From Flavobacterium sp. ZT3R18 (GTDB lineage: Bacteria > Bacteroidota > Bacteroidia > Flavobacteriales > Flavobacteriaceae): DNA of 64,000 nt. The translations under genes and the position numbers were made by a program. The notes below the pieces were generated by a model. That model saw only the letters and a list, made by a program, of their open reading frames with translations, had not been told where the DNA came from and did no database searches. Position 1 is the stretch's first letter; each line of letters starts with the position of its first letter. This document shows positions 18,273 to 26,385 of this stretch, piece after piece. Location of the stretch: contig NZ_VJZS01000001.1 in assembly GCF_007097385.1 (NCBI RefSeq), forward strand, positions 286,079-350,078, written 5' to 3'.

Positions 18273-19403
18273 ATGAAAAAAATACAAATGGTTGACCTAA
18301 AAAGTCAATACGATAAAATTGCTGATACCGTAAACGCTTCGATACAAGAAGTTTTGGATACCAATACATACATTAATGGGCCTCAGGTTCATGCGTTTCA
18401 AAAATCATTAGAAGAATATCTGGATGTAAAACACGTGATCCCTTGTGCAAACGGGACTGATGCTTTGCAGATTGCCATGATGGGACTTGGACTAAAACCC
18501 GGAGATGAGGTAATCACAGCCGACTTTACTTTTGCAGCCACGGTTGAGGTAATTGCTTTATTGCAGTTAACACCCGTTTTAGTTGATGTTGATATGGTAA
18601 ATATGAACATCTCTATCGATGCCATCAAAAAAGCGATTACTCCAAAAACAAAAGCGATTGTTCCTGTACATTTGTTTGGTCGCGCGGCCAATATGGAAGC
18701 TATTATGGCTATTGCTAAAGAACACAATCTTTATGTGATTGAGGATAATGCGCAAGCTATTGGAGCGAATTGTGAATTTTCGGATGGAACCAAAAAGAAA
18801 GCGGGTACTATAGGTCATGTATCGTCAACTTCTTTCTTCCCGTCAAAAAATTTGGGATGTTATGGTGATGGTGGTGCGATCTTTACCAATGATGATGCTT
18901 TGGCTCATATTATTCGTGGTATCGTTAATCACGGTATGTACGAACGGTACCATCATGATGTAGTAGGTGTGAACTCCCGTTTGGATAGTGTTCAAGCAGC
19001 AGTTTTGAATGCCAAATTACCTTTGTTGGATGCGTATAATAATGCTCGTCGCTCAGCAGCGGCGAAGTATAATGCTGCTTTATCGGGTCATTCCAATATA
19101 ATTATTCCAGAATTTGATTTGAATGGAGACGATCACGTTTTTCATCAATATACTTTGAGAATTATCAATGTAGACAGAAATGGTTTGATGCAACATTTGT
19201 TGGATAAAGGAATTCCTTGTGCCATTTATTACCCGATTCCGTTGCATTTGCAAAAAGCTTATCTGGATGTTCGTTACAAAGAGGAAGATTTTCCAGTTAC
19301 GAATCAGTTGGTTCAAGAAGTGCTTTCTTTACCAATGCACACCGAATTAGACGATGAGCAAATTAAATTTATAACGGATAGCGTTTTAGAATATTTAAAA
19401 TAA
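18273..19403 (+). CDS. DegT/DnrJ/EryC1/StrS family sugar aminotransferase
   Basis: This PLP enzyme of 376 residues aminates a keto sugar nucleotide for cell-surface polysaccharide. Visible are PCANGTDALQIAMMGLGLKPGDEVI (53-80), the VIEDNAQAIGA PLP-Asp block near 155-165, and the lysine K192 in FFPSKNLGCYGDGG that forms the Schiff base. The region RYHHDVVGVNSRLDSVQAAVL near 225-245 is typical. Next to galE and waaA it fits a surface-glycan setting. A WbpE-like role is possible but the sugar cannot be named. A REP-like hairpin terminator follows 10 nt after the stop. Confidence 0.9.
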   Translation: MKKIQMVDLKSQYDKIADTVNASIQEVLDTNTYINGPQVHAFQKSLEEYLDVKHVIPCANGTDALQIAMMGLGLKPGDEVITADFTFAATVEVIALLQLTPVLVDVDMVNMNISIDAIKKAITPKTKAIVPVHLFGRAANMEAIMAIAKEHNLYVIEDNAQAIGANCEFSDGTKKKAGTIGHVSSTSFFPSKNLGCYGDGGAIFTNDDALAHIIRGIVNHGMYERYHHDVVGVNSRLDSVQAAVLNAKLPLLDAYNNARRSAAAKYNAALSGHSNIIIPEFDLNGDDHVFHQYTLRIINVDRNGLMQHLLDKGIPCAIYYPIPLHLQKAYLDVRYKEEDFPVTNQLVQEVLSLPMHTELDDEQIKFITDSVLEYLK

Positions 19404-19412
19404 TCCCAGTAG

Positions 19413-19438
19413 AGACGCGATTTATCGCGTCTTTTTTT
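19413..19438 (+). terminator. Terminator built from an AGACGCGA hairpin
   Basis: Arms AGACGCGA (19413-19420) and TCGCGTCT (19425-19432) with a 4-nt loop run into six or seven T. The same stem occurs again at 19491-19510 without a T run. Confidence 0.75.
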
Positions 19439-19490
19439 GGAATGTGATTCAGTCTTTTTTATGAAATAGAAATTCACATATTAATTATAG

Positions 19491-19510
19491 AGACGCGATG
19501 AATCGCGTCT
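19491..19510. repeat. REP-like AGACGCGAT hairpin before galE
   Basis: Perfect 9-bp arms AGACGCGAT and ATCGCGTCT with a 2-nt loop end 17 nt before the galE start. It is a second copy of the stem at 19413-19432. An in-frame ATG inside it (19498) would add ten residues unlike any GalE, so I treat it as noncoding. Confidence 0.7.
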
Positions 19511-19527
19511 GTACCAAAAAAATAAAT

Positions 19528-20541
19528 ATGAAAATATTAGTTACAGGAGGTTTAGGTTTTATTGGTTCCCATACCGTGGTTGAATTGCAAAATGAAGGTT
19601 TTGAAGTGGTTATTATTGATGATCTTTCCAATGCTGACGAGGCCGTTTTGAAAGGTATTGTTGCGATTACCGGCAAAATGCCAATTTTCGAAAAATTAGA
19701 TTTAAGAGAAAAGGAAGCGGTTCGTAATTTCTTCAAAAAACACAATGATGTTTCTGGAGTTATTCACTTCGCGGCATCCAAAGCGGTTGGAGAAAGTGTA
19801 GGGAACCCGTTGTTGTATTATGAAAACAACATTGCTTCTTTGATCTATCTTTTGCAAGAGCTTTCAAAACAAGATAAAGCCCATTTTATTTTTAGTTCTT
19901 CCTGTACCGTTTACGGGCAGGCGGAAAAAATGCCAATTACCGAAGATGCTCCTGTGCAACAGCCGATGTCGCCTTATGGAAATACCAAAAAAATAGGTGA
20001 AGAAATCATTACTGATGTGGCAAAAGTAAGTAGTGTTAATGCGATTTTGTTGCGTTATTTCAATCCGATTGGTTCGCATCCATCGGCTGAAATTGGAGAA
20101 TTGCCAATAGGTGTTCCTCAGAATTTAGTGCCGTTTATTACTCAAACTGGTTCTGGTGTACGTCAAGAATTATCGGTATTTGGAGATGACTATCCTACGC
20201 CTGACGGGACCTGTATCCGCGATTACATACACGTAGTCGATTTGGCGAAAGCCCACGTGATTGCATTGCAGCGTTTATTAAATGGAAAAAACCTGGATAA
20301 AATAGAAACATTCAATCTAGGTACAGGGACTGGAAGTTCAGTTTTGGAAGTGATTGGTAGTTTCGAAAAAGTAAGCGGTAAAAAACTTGCTTATAAAATT
20401 GTTCCTCGCAGAGAAGGCGATATTACAGAGGCGTATGCCAATACTGATAAAGCAAATGATGTATTGGGTTGGAAAGCACAATCAACCTTGGATGAAGCTA
20501 TGGCAAGCGCTTGGAAATGGGAACAGAAGATTCGTTCGTAG
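19528..20541 (+). CDS. galE: UDP-glucose 4-epimerase
   Basis: GalE interconverts UDP-glucose and UDP-galactose with bound NAD. I start at ATG 19528, which puts the Rossmann motif GGLGFIGSHTV at residues 7-17; the upstream ATG lies in a hairpin repeat. Also visible are HFAASKAVGESV, the catalytic FSSSCTVYG Ser/Thr block, PYGNTKKIGEE with the Tyr-x-x-x-Lys pair, RYFNPIGSHPSAEIGE, and RDYIHVVDLAKAHV. The length of 337 aa is standard. The same-strand aminotransferase upstream suggests a shared role in surface sugar supply, although a terminator separates them. A TTTTCAGTC tract starts 5 nt after the stop. Confidence 0.96.
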   Translation: MKILVTGGLGFIGSHTVVELQNEGFEVVIIDDLSNADEAVLKGIVAITGKMPIFEKLDLREKEAVRNFFKKHNDVSGVIHFAASKAVGESVGNPLLYYENNIASLIYLLQELSKQDKAHFIFSSSCTVYGQAEKMPITEDAPVQQPMSPYGNTKKIGEEIITDVAKVSSVNAILLRYFNPIGSHPSAEIGELPIGVPQNLVPFITQTGSGVRQELSVFGDDYPTPDGTCIRDYIHVVDLAKAHVIALQRLLNGKNLDKIETFNLGTGTGSSVLEVIGSFEKVSGKKLAYKIVPRREGDITEAYANTDKANDVLGWKAQSTLDEAMASAWKWEQKIRS

Positions 20542-20546
20542 TATTA

Positions 20547-20574
20547 AGTTTTCAGTCGCAGTTTTCAGTTTTAA
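20547..20574 (+). repeat. TTTTCAGTC repeat tract after galE
   Basis: AGTTTTCAGTCGCAGTTTTC and one further partial unit begin 5 nt after the galE stop, in the sense orientation, just before the terminator. Confidence 0.8.
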
Positions 20575-20582
20575 AAAAAACG

Positions 20583-20618
20583 CAAACTATCGAGTTGATA
20601 GTTTGGGATTTTTTTTTC
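20583..20618 (+). terminator. Terminator of galE
   Basis: Arms CAAACTATC (20583-20591) and GATAGTTTG (20597-20605) with a 5-nt loop are followed by a run of T to 20618. A related stem (CCCAAATTATC) terminates the next gene. Confidence 0.8.
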
Positions 20619-20699
20619 GTAAAATTTTATAACAGTTACTTAACTCTGCGCTAACGCCAATTGTGGGGGAATTTAATTTATTTGTCAAAAATATAAATT

Positions 20700-21902
20700 A
20701 TGACCTCAATTCATGTTTTAAGAAGCGCCATTTTTTTGAGCGGTGCGTTACTGTTATTATCCTGCAATAAAGATGACCAAAATGATCCAGCACAAGAAAC
20801 CGCTAAGTATCCTACTTTGACAGGAGCAAACCCTATTGTGGTTGCCCATCGTGGCGCACCGGGTTATTTGCCGGAACATACCATTGAAGGATATACCAAA
20901 GCCATTGAAATGGGAGCCGACTTTATCGAGCCCGATTTGGTAATGACAAAAGACGGCCAATTGGTGGTACGTCATGAACCGATGTTGTCCGGAACGACTA
21001 ATGTGGCTGATGTTCCTGCTTTCGCATCCAAAAAAAGCACCAAAAATATTGATGGAGCAATGGTAACCGATTGGTTTGTTTGCGATTTTACTTTGGCGGA
21101 AATTAAACAGTTAAAAGCGAAACAAGCTTTGGCGGAACGCTCACAACAATATAATAATCTGTATGCGATTCCAACATTTGCGGAAGTGATTGCTTTGGCT
21201 AAACAAAAATCGGCGCAAACAGGGCGAATCATCGGAATTTATCCAGAAACTAAGCATCCTTCTTTTCATGAGGCACTAAACTTAAAAATCACGGATAAAC
21301 TGTTGGAGGTTTTGACTGCCGAAGGTTGGAACAATGCTTCGTCTCCAGTTTATGTTCAATCGTTTGAAGTTTCTAATTTGCAATACCTCAGAAGCAAATC
21401 GACCGTAAAAATCATTCAATTGTTAAGCTGTTATGATGTGACTCTAACAGGAGATTTAATTTTCAGTGTTCCGGCTGGGGAAATTATTTCTGACGGGAAG
21501 CCTTATGATTGGTATCTAAAAGGAGATACAAGAGATTATGGTTTTTTTAGAACGCAAGCAGGTTTGGATTTTGTTAAAACCTATGCTAATGGAATTGGTC
21601 CGTGGAAGCCTTTTATTATTTCGTATAAAGGGACTGATGCAAATAAGGATGGTAAAGCCGATGATATAAATGCAGACGGCAAAGTTGATGATTCTGATAA
21701 AGAGGCACTGCCACCGAGCACGTTAATTTCTGATGCGCATAAAAAAGGATTGCAAGTACATGCTTATACATTTAGAAATGAAGGGCGACGCTTATTGCAC
21801 AACTATTATAACAACCCGATTTTAGAATACCAAGCTTTTTATAAATTAGGACTGGATGGTTTGTTTTCTGATTTTACTGATATGGCTGTTCAGGCAAGAT
21901 AA
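20700..21902 (+). CDS. glpQ: Lipoprotein glycerophosphodiester phosphodiesterase
   Basis: GDPD enzymes split glycerophosphodiesters into glycerol-3-phosphate and an alcohol. The signal peptide ends in LLLLSC with Cys22, so this form is membrane anchored outside the cytoplasm. The catalytic start VAHRGAPGYLPEHT (His50, Arg51) and the metal-binding IEPDLVMTKDG and VVRHEP segments are present. The length of 400 aa and the layout resemble periplasmic GlpQ. At about residues 313-337 it has two EF-hand-like loops in tandem (DANKDGKADDIN, then DINADGKVDDSDKE), an insert that probably binds calcium. It has its own hairpin terminator. Confidence 0.92.
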   Translation: MTSIHVLRSAIFLSGALLLLSCNKDDQNDPAQETAKYPTLTGANPIVVAHRGAPGYLPEHTIEGYTKAIEMGADFIEPDLVMTKDGQLVVRHEPMLSGTTNVADVPAFASKKSTKNIDGAMVTDWFVCDFTLAEIKQLKAKQALAERSQQYNNLYAIPTFAEVIALAKQKSAQTGRIIGIYPETKHPSFHEALNLKITDKLLEVLTAEGWNNASSPVYVQSFEVSNLQYLRSKSTVKIIQLLSCYDVTLTGDLIFSVPAGEIISDGKPYDWYLKGDTRDYGFFRTQAGLDFVKTYANGIGPWKPFIISYKGTDANKDGKADDINADGKVDDSDKEALPPSTLISDAHKKGLQVHAYTFRNEGRRLLHNYYNNPILEYQAFYKLGLDGLFSDFTDMAVQAR

Positions 21903-21920
21903 TTTTAGGTAGAAGTTTTT

Positions 21921-21946
21921 AGTTTTCAGTCGCAGTTTTCAGTTAT
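21921..21946 (+). repeat. TTTTCAGTC repeat tract after the GDPD gene
   Basis: AGTTTTCAGTCGCAGTTTTC and a further CAGT begin 18 nt after the stop, again in the sense orientation and before the terminator. Confidence 0.8.
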
Positions 21947-21950
21947 CAGG

Positions 21951-21987
21951 AATCCCAAATTATCGCGATGATAGTTTGGGATTTTTT
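21951..21987 (+). terminator. Terminator of the GDPD gene
   Basis: Arms of 14 bp (stem AATCCCAAATTATC, one mismatch) enclose a short loop and run into TTTTTT ending at 21987. The T run overlaps the -33 box proposed for the next gene. Confidence 0.75.
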
Positions 21988-22013
21988 GTTTTAAGTAATT
22001 AATTGTAAATTTG
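21984..22013 (+). promoter_or_regulatory. Promoter of the 22-kb toxin-antitoxin pair
   Basis: TTTG at 21985-21988 and TAAATTTG at 22006-22013 are separated by 17 nt, within the range known for Bacteroidetes promoters. The -7 box ends 18 nt before the antitoxin ATG, which gives a very short leader. Confidence 0.55.
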
Positions 22014-22031
22014 TTATGAAAAATAAACGTC

Positions 22032-22229
22032 ATGAAGCCTAAAAAAGACAACCCGAAAATAACCAAAGTAGAAGGATCTTCTGTTAATTATGAAGTTTCG
22101 AAAATTAAATTTAAAGGGATAGACAGAGCTACTTTTAATTTTGACGATGAATTTAAAAAAGGTTACACTGTTGAGGAAGCAAAAGCGGAAATGCGTAAAA
22201 GAATAAATGCGTACCCTTGGAAAAAGTAA
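22032..22229 (+). CDS. Putative antitoxin of a ParE/RelE-type pair
   Basis: The 65-residue, highly charged product ends in KKGYTVEEAKAEMRKRINAYPWKK, a helix-turn pattern I associate with Bacteroidetes antitoxins. The stop overlaps the toxin start by 13 nt, the usual gene order and coupling of type II systems. There is no recognisable DNA-binding domain by eye. The assignment leans on size, overlap and the toxin next to it. Because the toxin is damaged, this gene may persist as an orphan antitoxin. Confidence 0.55.
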   Translation: MKPKKDNPKITKVEGSSVNYEVSKIKFKGIDRATFNFDDEFKKGYTVEEAKAEMRKRINAYPWKK

Positions 22230-22531
22230 TTTTAAATGATGCTGTTATTGAGTATCTTGACCAATTGGTCTATTCTCTTTTTGTGGATGATTACTTCAGC
22301 TATCGAGAAAGTGCGCAGTTTTATGTTGATAAGATAGTGGATTTTATTTTTTTCGAAATCTTTTCTTTTTCGCATAAAACGACTCCGAAATCGCTTCAAC
22401 ACTTTGGTTCATTTTATGTTTTTTATAAAGGCAATACACGAAGCACTTGGTATGTTTTCTTCGAAAAGCAAGATGATAATTTTTTGATAACATGAATTCT
22501 AAATAATCATTGCGAGGAAGCAAATGAACTT
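22217..22531 (+). pseudogene. ParE/RelE-type toxin with premature stop
   Basis: From TTG 22217 the frame reads 92 residues (VILNDAVIEYLDQLVYSLF... NTRSTWYVFFEKQDDNFLIT) to TGA at 22493-22495. The pattern matches a Bacteroidetes RelE/ParE subfamily whose members end in YxxNNHxxAxxL. That ending is found in the same frame right after the stop: ILNNHCEEANEL, at 22496-22531. So a nonsense change seems to have removed the last dozen residues. The truncated protein may be non-toxic. No in-frame ATG exists, so TTG is the only reasonable start. A sequencing error is the alternative explanation. Confidence 0.6.
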
Positions 22532-22537
22532 AAAAAA

Positions 22538-22571
22538 AAATCCCCACAAACATCAGTTGTTCGTGAGGATT
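22538..22571 (-). terminator. Terminator of fabD
   Basis: On the minus strand a stem AATCCTCACGAACA pairs with TGTTTGTGGGGATT (two G-U type mismatches) and is followed by a run of T. It lies about 55 nt past the fabD stop, beyond a repeat tract, and could also act on the plus strand. Confidence 0.6.
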
Positions 22572-22589
22572 ATGCTGATAGTCGGTTTC

Positions 22590-22621
22590 AAACTGAAAAC
22601 TGCGACTGAAAACTGAAAACT
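22590..22621 (-). repeat. TTTTCAGTC repeat tract after fabD
   Basis: On the fabD strand it reads AGTTTTCAGTTTTCAGTCGC and onward. It begins 5 nt past the fabD stop, in the sense orientation. Confidence 0.8.
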
Positions 22622-22626
22622 AATTT

Positions 22627-23499
22627 TTAAGCGTTCGCCGTCACTGCTTCTTTGTCGATTTTTCCAATCAAACCAGCTAATACTTTTCCAGGACCCACTT
22701 CCGTAAATAAAGTAGCTCCATCGGCAATCATTTGTTGAACCGATTGTGTCCAACGTACCGGAGCGGTCAATTGTATAATTAAGTTTTTCTTGATTTCATT
22801 GGCATCCGAAACCGCCGAAGCCGTTACATTTTGATACACTGGGCAAATAGGAGTAGAGAACGTAGTTGCTTCAATAGCAGCTGCTAGTTCTTCTCTTGCA
22901 GGTTCCATCATTGGCGAGTGAAAAGCTCCACCAACAGGTAATAATAATGCACGTTTTGCACCAGCGGCTTTCATCGCTTCGCAGGCTTTTTCTACTGCTG
23001 TGGTTTCTCCGGAGATTACCAATTGTCCTGGGCAGTTATAATTGGCAGCCACCACAACTCCGTCAATAGAGGCACAAACGTCTTCTACGATATTGTCTGC
23101 CAATCCTAAAACGGCAGCCATTGTTGAAGGCTTGATTTCACAGGCTTTTTGCATCGCCAAGGCACGTTGAGAAACTAATTTTAATCCGTCTTCAAAAGAT
23201 AAAGCGCCATTGGCTACCAATGCCGAAAATTCTCCTAAAGAGTGACCTGCCACCATTTCTGGTTTGAAATCTTCCAACGTTTTAGCCAAAATAACCGAAT
23301 GTAAAAAAACGGCTGGTTGGGTAACTTTAGTTTCTTTCAATTCCTCTGCGGTACCTTCAAACATGATATCGGTAATGCGGAAACCTAGAATTTCATTCGC
23401 TTTTTCGAATAATTCCTTTGCTAATGGAGAGTTTTCATATAAGTCTTTGCCCATTCCTGTGAATTGTGCGCCTTGACCTGGAAATACGTATGCCTTCAT
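22627..23499 (-). CDS. fabD: Malonyl-CoA:ACP transacylase
   Basis: FabD loads malonyl groups onto acyl carrier protein for fatty acid synthesis. The 290-residue product begins with the family start VFPGQGAQFTGMGKDLY. The nucleophile is Ser87 in GHSLGEFSAL and the catalytic His is probably His194 in GGAFHSPMMEPA. The QRALAMQ segment with the substrate Arg is near residue 112. It is transcribed alone, not within a fab cluster. A -7-like TATTTTTG on its strand lies about 60 nt upstream (plus positions 23558-23565). Confidence 0.96.
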   Translation of the reverse strand: MKAYVFPGQGAQFTGMGKDLYENSPLAKELFEKANEILGFRITDIMFEGTAEELKETKVTQPAVFLHSVILAKTLEDFKPEMVAGHSLGEFSALVANGALSFEDGLKLVSQRALAMQKACEIKPSTMAAVLGLADNIVEDVCASIDGVVVAANYNCPGQLVISGETTAVEKACEAMKAAGAKRALLLPVGGAFHSPMMEPAREELAAAIEATTFSTPICPVYQNVTASAVSDANEIKKNLIIQLTAPVRWTQSVQQMIADGATLFTEVGPGKVLAGLIGKIDKEAVTANA

Positions 23500-23557
23500 G
23501 TTCTTTTTTTGTTTAAAGTTTAAAGTTGCTCTAAAATGAGCGAAGTTTAATAAAGTG

Positions 23558-23565
23558 CAAAAATA
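23558..23565 (-). promoter_or_regulatory. -7-like element for fabD
   Basis: On the minus strand the bases read TATTTTTG, matching TAnnTTTG, about 60 nt before the fabD start codon. The -33 box is not clear. Confidence 0.4.
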
Positions 23566-23678
23566 GTGTTTTTTGAGATAATGGTGTTTTAAACTTTGTT
23601 TTCTTCGAATATGATATCTGAATACGATGCGGTTTTACTATTTTTACTCAAGGGTTGTTACTAATAAAATTAAAAAAA

Positions 23679-24239
23679 ATGAAGACCGAAAAAGAAAAAA
23701 TGCTGTTGGGCGAAATCTATTTTAGCAATGACAAACAGCTTACAGAAGAACGTACCAGAGCAAAAAAACTATTGCATAAATTGAATGTTACCGAATATTT
23801 GATGAACGGGAAATCGCGAGCAATTCTGCGGGAGTTAATGCCTAATTCTCATAAACGATTGTATATCGAACCGCCGTTTCATTGTGATTATGGGTACAAT
23901 ATCCATTCGGGGGAGAATGTGTATTTCAATGTCAATTGTGTGGTTTTAGACACGATGAAAGTGACTATTGGAAACAATGTTTTCTTTGCGCCCGGTGTAC
24001 ATATTTACACAGCAACCCACCCGCTCGATGCTATAGAAAGAAGAACTGTTGAAAGTTCAAAGCCCGTATTTATTGGCGATGATTGTTGGATAGGAGGGAA
24101 TTCTGTAATTTGTCCCGGAGTCGCTATTGGTGCCGGTTGTGTAATTGGTGCCGGATCTGTCGTAACCAAAGATATTCCCGAAAACTCTTTAGCAGTTGGG
24201 AATCCTGCTAAAGTGATTCGGAAATTAAATGTGGGCTAA
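23679..24239 (+). CDS. Maltose/galactoside O-acetyltransferase-like hexapeptide enzyme
   Basis: This is a left-handed beta-helix acetyltransferase of 186 residues in the Maa/LacA/NodL group; it moves acetyl from acetyl-CoA to a sugar hydroxyl. The Maa-type N-terminal domain (KEKMLLGEIYFSNDKQL and the Arg-rich helix after it) is present. Hexapeptide repeats follow, with the catalytic His in THPLDAIERR and the CoA site GDDCWIGGNSVICPGVAIGAGCVIGAGSVV. I start at ATG 23679 because a TTG eight codons upstream adds only Leu and Lys residues. The acceptor sugar is unknown. Confidence 0.88.
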   Translation: MKTEKEKMLLGEIYFSNDKQLTEERTRAKKLLHKLNVTEYLMNGKSRAILRELMPNSHKRLYIEPPFHCDYGYNIHSGENVYFNVNCVVLDTMKVTIGNNVFFAPGVHIYTATHPLDAIERRTVESSKPVFIGDDCWIGGNSVICPGVAIGAGCVIGAGSVVTKDIPENSLAVGNPAKVIRKLNVG

Positions 24240-24394
24240 TCTTTTTTAGTAAGTTTGTGGAAGGTTAGTGTTTTTACTTGTCTATACTGTAGGTTGTTGT
24301 CTGTGTAGAACTTCTCAATTGGGAATGCTTTGCTTTCGCAAAAGAGTTGCCAACTAAAGGAATATATTTTAGAACAAAAGAATAATTAGTGATT

Positions 24395-25414
24395 ATGGGG
24401 GATAAAACAAATAGTTTGACAATTACAGAAACTGATTTACTCCATGAGTTGTCACAACTGATTGAGCAAAGCAAAAATCAAGTAGCTGTTCAAGCGAATA
24501 GTGCAGTTACTGTTTTGTTTTGGCAAGTTGGTAATCGCATCAATCAAAATATCCTACAAAACAAGCGTGCTGAATACGGAAAACAAATTGTGCCGACAGT
24601 GTCGGCACAATTGGAAAAGAAATATGGTAGAAATTTCACGGAGAAAAATGTGAGGCGGATGCTCCGTTTTGCCGAACAATTTGCCGATTTTCAAATCGTC
24701 GTTACCTTGTCACGACAATTGTCTTGGTCACATTTTGTGGAATTATTGCCATTAAAAACGATTGAATCAAAACTGTTTTATGCACAAAATGCGTCAAATA
24801 ATTTATTTGGAATCAGAGAATTAAGACGGCAAATTGCTTTGAAAGGGTATAAAAGAGCCAGTATTGCTGATGCGCAAATTGTTGAATCAACACAAATTCC
24901 ATTCAATACCTTCAAAGATCCTTATATTTTAGATTTATTGGGTTTGCAAAACACCTATTTGGAAAAGGATTTAGAAGATGCCATACTTCGCGAGTTAGAA
25001 ACTTTTATACTTGAACTCGGCAAAGGTTTTGCATTTGTAGAACGTCAAAAACGAATGATTATTGACGGTGAAGATTTCTATTTGGATCTGCTTTTTTACC
25101 ATCGAAAGTTGAAAAGATTAGTAGCTGTTGAATTGAAATTGGGAAGATTTCAAGCCAAACACAAAGGGCAAATGGAGTTGTACCTCAAATGGTTAGATAA
25201 ATACGAAAAGCAAGAAGGGGAAAATACACCCATCGGGTTAATACTTTGTGCCGAAAGTAGTAGGGAACAAATAGAATTGCTGGAAATGCACAGAGACGGA
25301 ATAGTGGTTGCCGAATATTGGACAGACTTACCGCCGAAAAAACAGTTTGAAGAAAAAATCCACTTACTTTTGGCAGAAGCCAAAGAAAGAATAGAAAGAA
25401 AAAAGTTGTTGTAA
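24395..25414 (+). CDS. YhcG/DUF1016 family PD-(D/E)XK nuclease-like protein
   Basis: The 339-residue product has the DUF1016 N-terminal helical domain (ELSQLIEQSKNQVAVQANSAVTVLFWQVGNRI, the KYGRNFTEKNVRRMLRFAEQF block and SWSHFVELLPL) and a C-terminal PD-(D/E)XK domain. In the latter, the motif is DGEDFYLDLLFYHR followed by LVAVELKLG, so the catalytic Asp, Glu and Lys are all present. Members often sit in defence or restriction contexts, but here it stands alone between a hexapeptide transferase and pirin. ATG 24395 is preferred over GTG 24389. The target and partner are unknown. Confidence 0.87.
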   Translation: MGDKTNSLTITETDLLHELSQLIEQSKNQVAVQANSAVTVLFWQVGNRINQNILQNKRAEYGKQIVPTVSAQLEKKYGRNFTEKNVRRMLRFAEQFADFQIVVTLSRQLSWSHFVELLPLKTIESKLFYAQNASNNLFGIRELRRQIALKGYKRASIADAQIVESTQIPFNTFKDPYILDLLGLQNTYLEKDLEDAILRELETFILELGKGFAFVERQKRMIIDGEDFYLDLLFYHRKLKRLVAVELKLGRFQAKHKGQMELYLKWLDKYEKQEGENTPIGLILCAESSREQIELLEMHRDGIVVAEYWTDLPPKKQFEEKIHLLLAEAKERIERKKLL

Positions 25415-25586
25415 TACCGTTGTATATTTCAAATTAGTCAAATAATCCCGAAGCTTAGGAAGGATTAAATAAAGGATACAACGGCATTATACTAGAAGCT
25501 TTCGACAATATTGTAATTATTAATGGTGTATGATTTTAAAAGACTCAGAACATAGAAAATTAGAAGCTTAGTCTCTTTTATTTTAA

Positions 25587-26303
25587 TTACTGCGCCATTG
25601 GAATTTCCATCAATAAGAATTCGGCATCTGTATTGGCTTTGATATCCAAAGTAGCAGCATCCCAAATTCCAAAGCCATCACGGGTTTCCAATTCCTGTCC
25701 ATTGATGGTCACAGTGCCAGAAAGGATAAAAGCATAAACACCATTGCTTTCTTTTTTTAATTCATAAGTTGTCTCGGTGTCTTTGTCAAATTTACCCAAA
25801 TGAAACCAGGCATCCTGATGAATCCATACTCCGGCATCTTCTGCATTTGGAGAAAGAATTTGTTGTAGCTTATTGTTTCTGTCTTCAGGATTTAATGTGA
25901 TTTGTTGGTAACGGGGCCCTACATTTCTCACTTTTGGAAAAACCCAAATTTGCAAGAGTTTGGTTCTTTGATCTGCATTGGGGTTAAACTCACTGTGTTG
26001 GATTCCGGTTCCGGCACTCATCACCTGAACGTCTCCGTTTTTTATCACTTCGGTATTTCCCATGCTGTCTTTGTGGGCCAAATCTCCTTCAAGAGGAATG
26101 GTAATGATCTCCATATTGTCATGTGGATGGGTGCCAAAACCCATTCCGGCTGCAATTGTATCGTCGTTCAAAACGCGTAAAGTGCCAAATTGAACTCTAT
26201 CCGGATTGTACCAACTGGCGAAGCTAAAACTATGATAAGCGTTTAACCATCCGTGATCTGCGTGCCCTCTAGTATCTGCTTTGTGTAAAACTGTATTTTG
26301 CAT
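25587..26303 (-). CDS. Pirin family protein
   Basis: This bicupin protein of 238 residues follows the YhhW-like pirin pattern: an N-terminal SFSFASWYNPDRVQFGTLRVLNDD, then the metal-binding GTHPHDNMEIIT with its two His, and GTGIQHSEFN with a third His and a Glu nearby. Several bacterial pirins have quercetin dioxygenase activity in vitro, and others act as redox sensors, so the true role is open. A -7-like TAAATTTG on its strand (plus positions 26333-26340) lies 30-37 nt upstream. A long TTTTCAGTC array begins about 80 nt upstream of its start. Confidence 0.9.
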   Translation of the reverse strand: MQNTVLHKADTRGHADHGWLNAYHSFSFASWYNPDRVQFGTLRVLNDDTIAAGMGFGTHPHDNMEIITIPLEGDLAHKDSMGNTEVIKNGDVQVMSAGTGIQHSEFNPNADQRTKLLQIWVFPKVRNVGPRYQQITLNPEDRNNKLQQILSPNAEDAGVWIHQDAWFHLGKFDKDTETTYELKKESNGVYAFILSGTVTINGQELETRDGFGIWDAATLDIKANTDAEFLLMEIPMAQ

Positions 26304-26385
26304 GATGTATAAATTTAGTGATTTTTGTTATACAAATTTACAATCGTTTTGAGCCTTGACACTTAATGTAGATTAAGAAGGAAGG

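Noticed and set aside
25417..25484. CCGTTGTAT and ATACAACGG as flanks of an element after the YhcG gene
   Set aside because: Nine-base arms at 50 nt could be chance and no gene or internal structure is enclosed.
24395..26303. Defence island around the YhcG-like nuclease gene
   Set aside because: The neighbours are a sugar acetyltransferase and pirin; no restriction, Abi or integrase gene is present.
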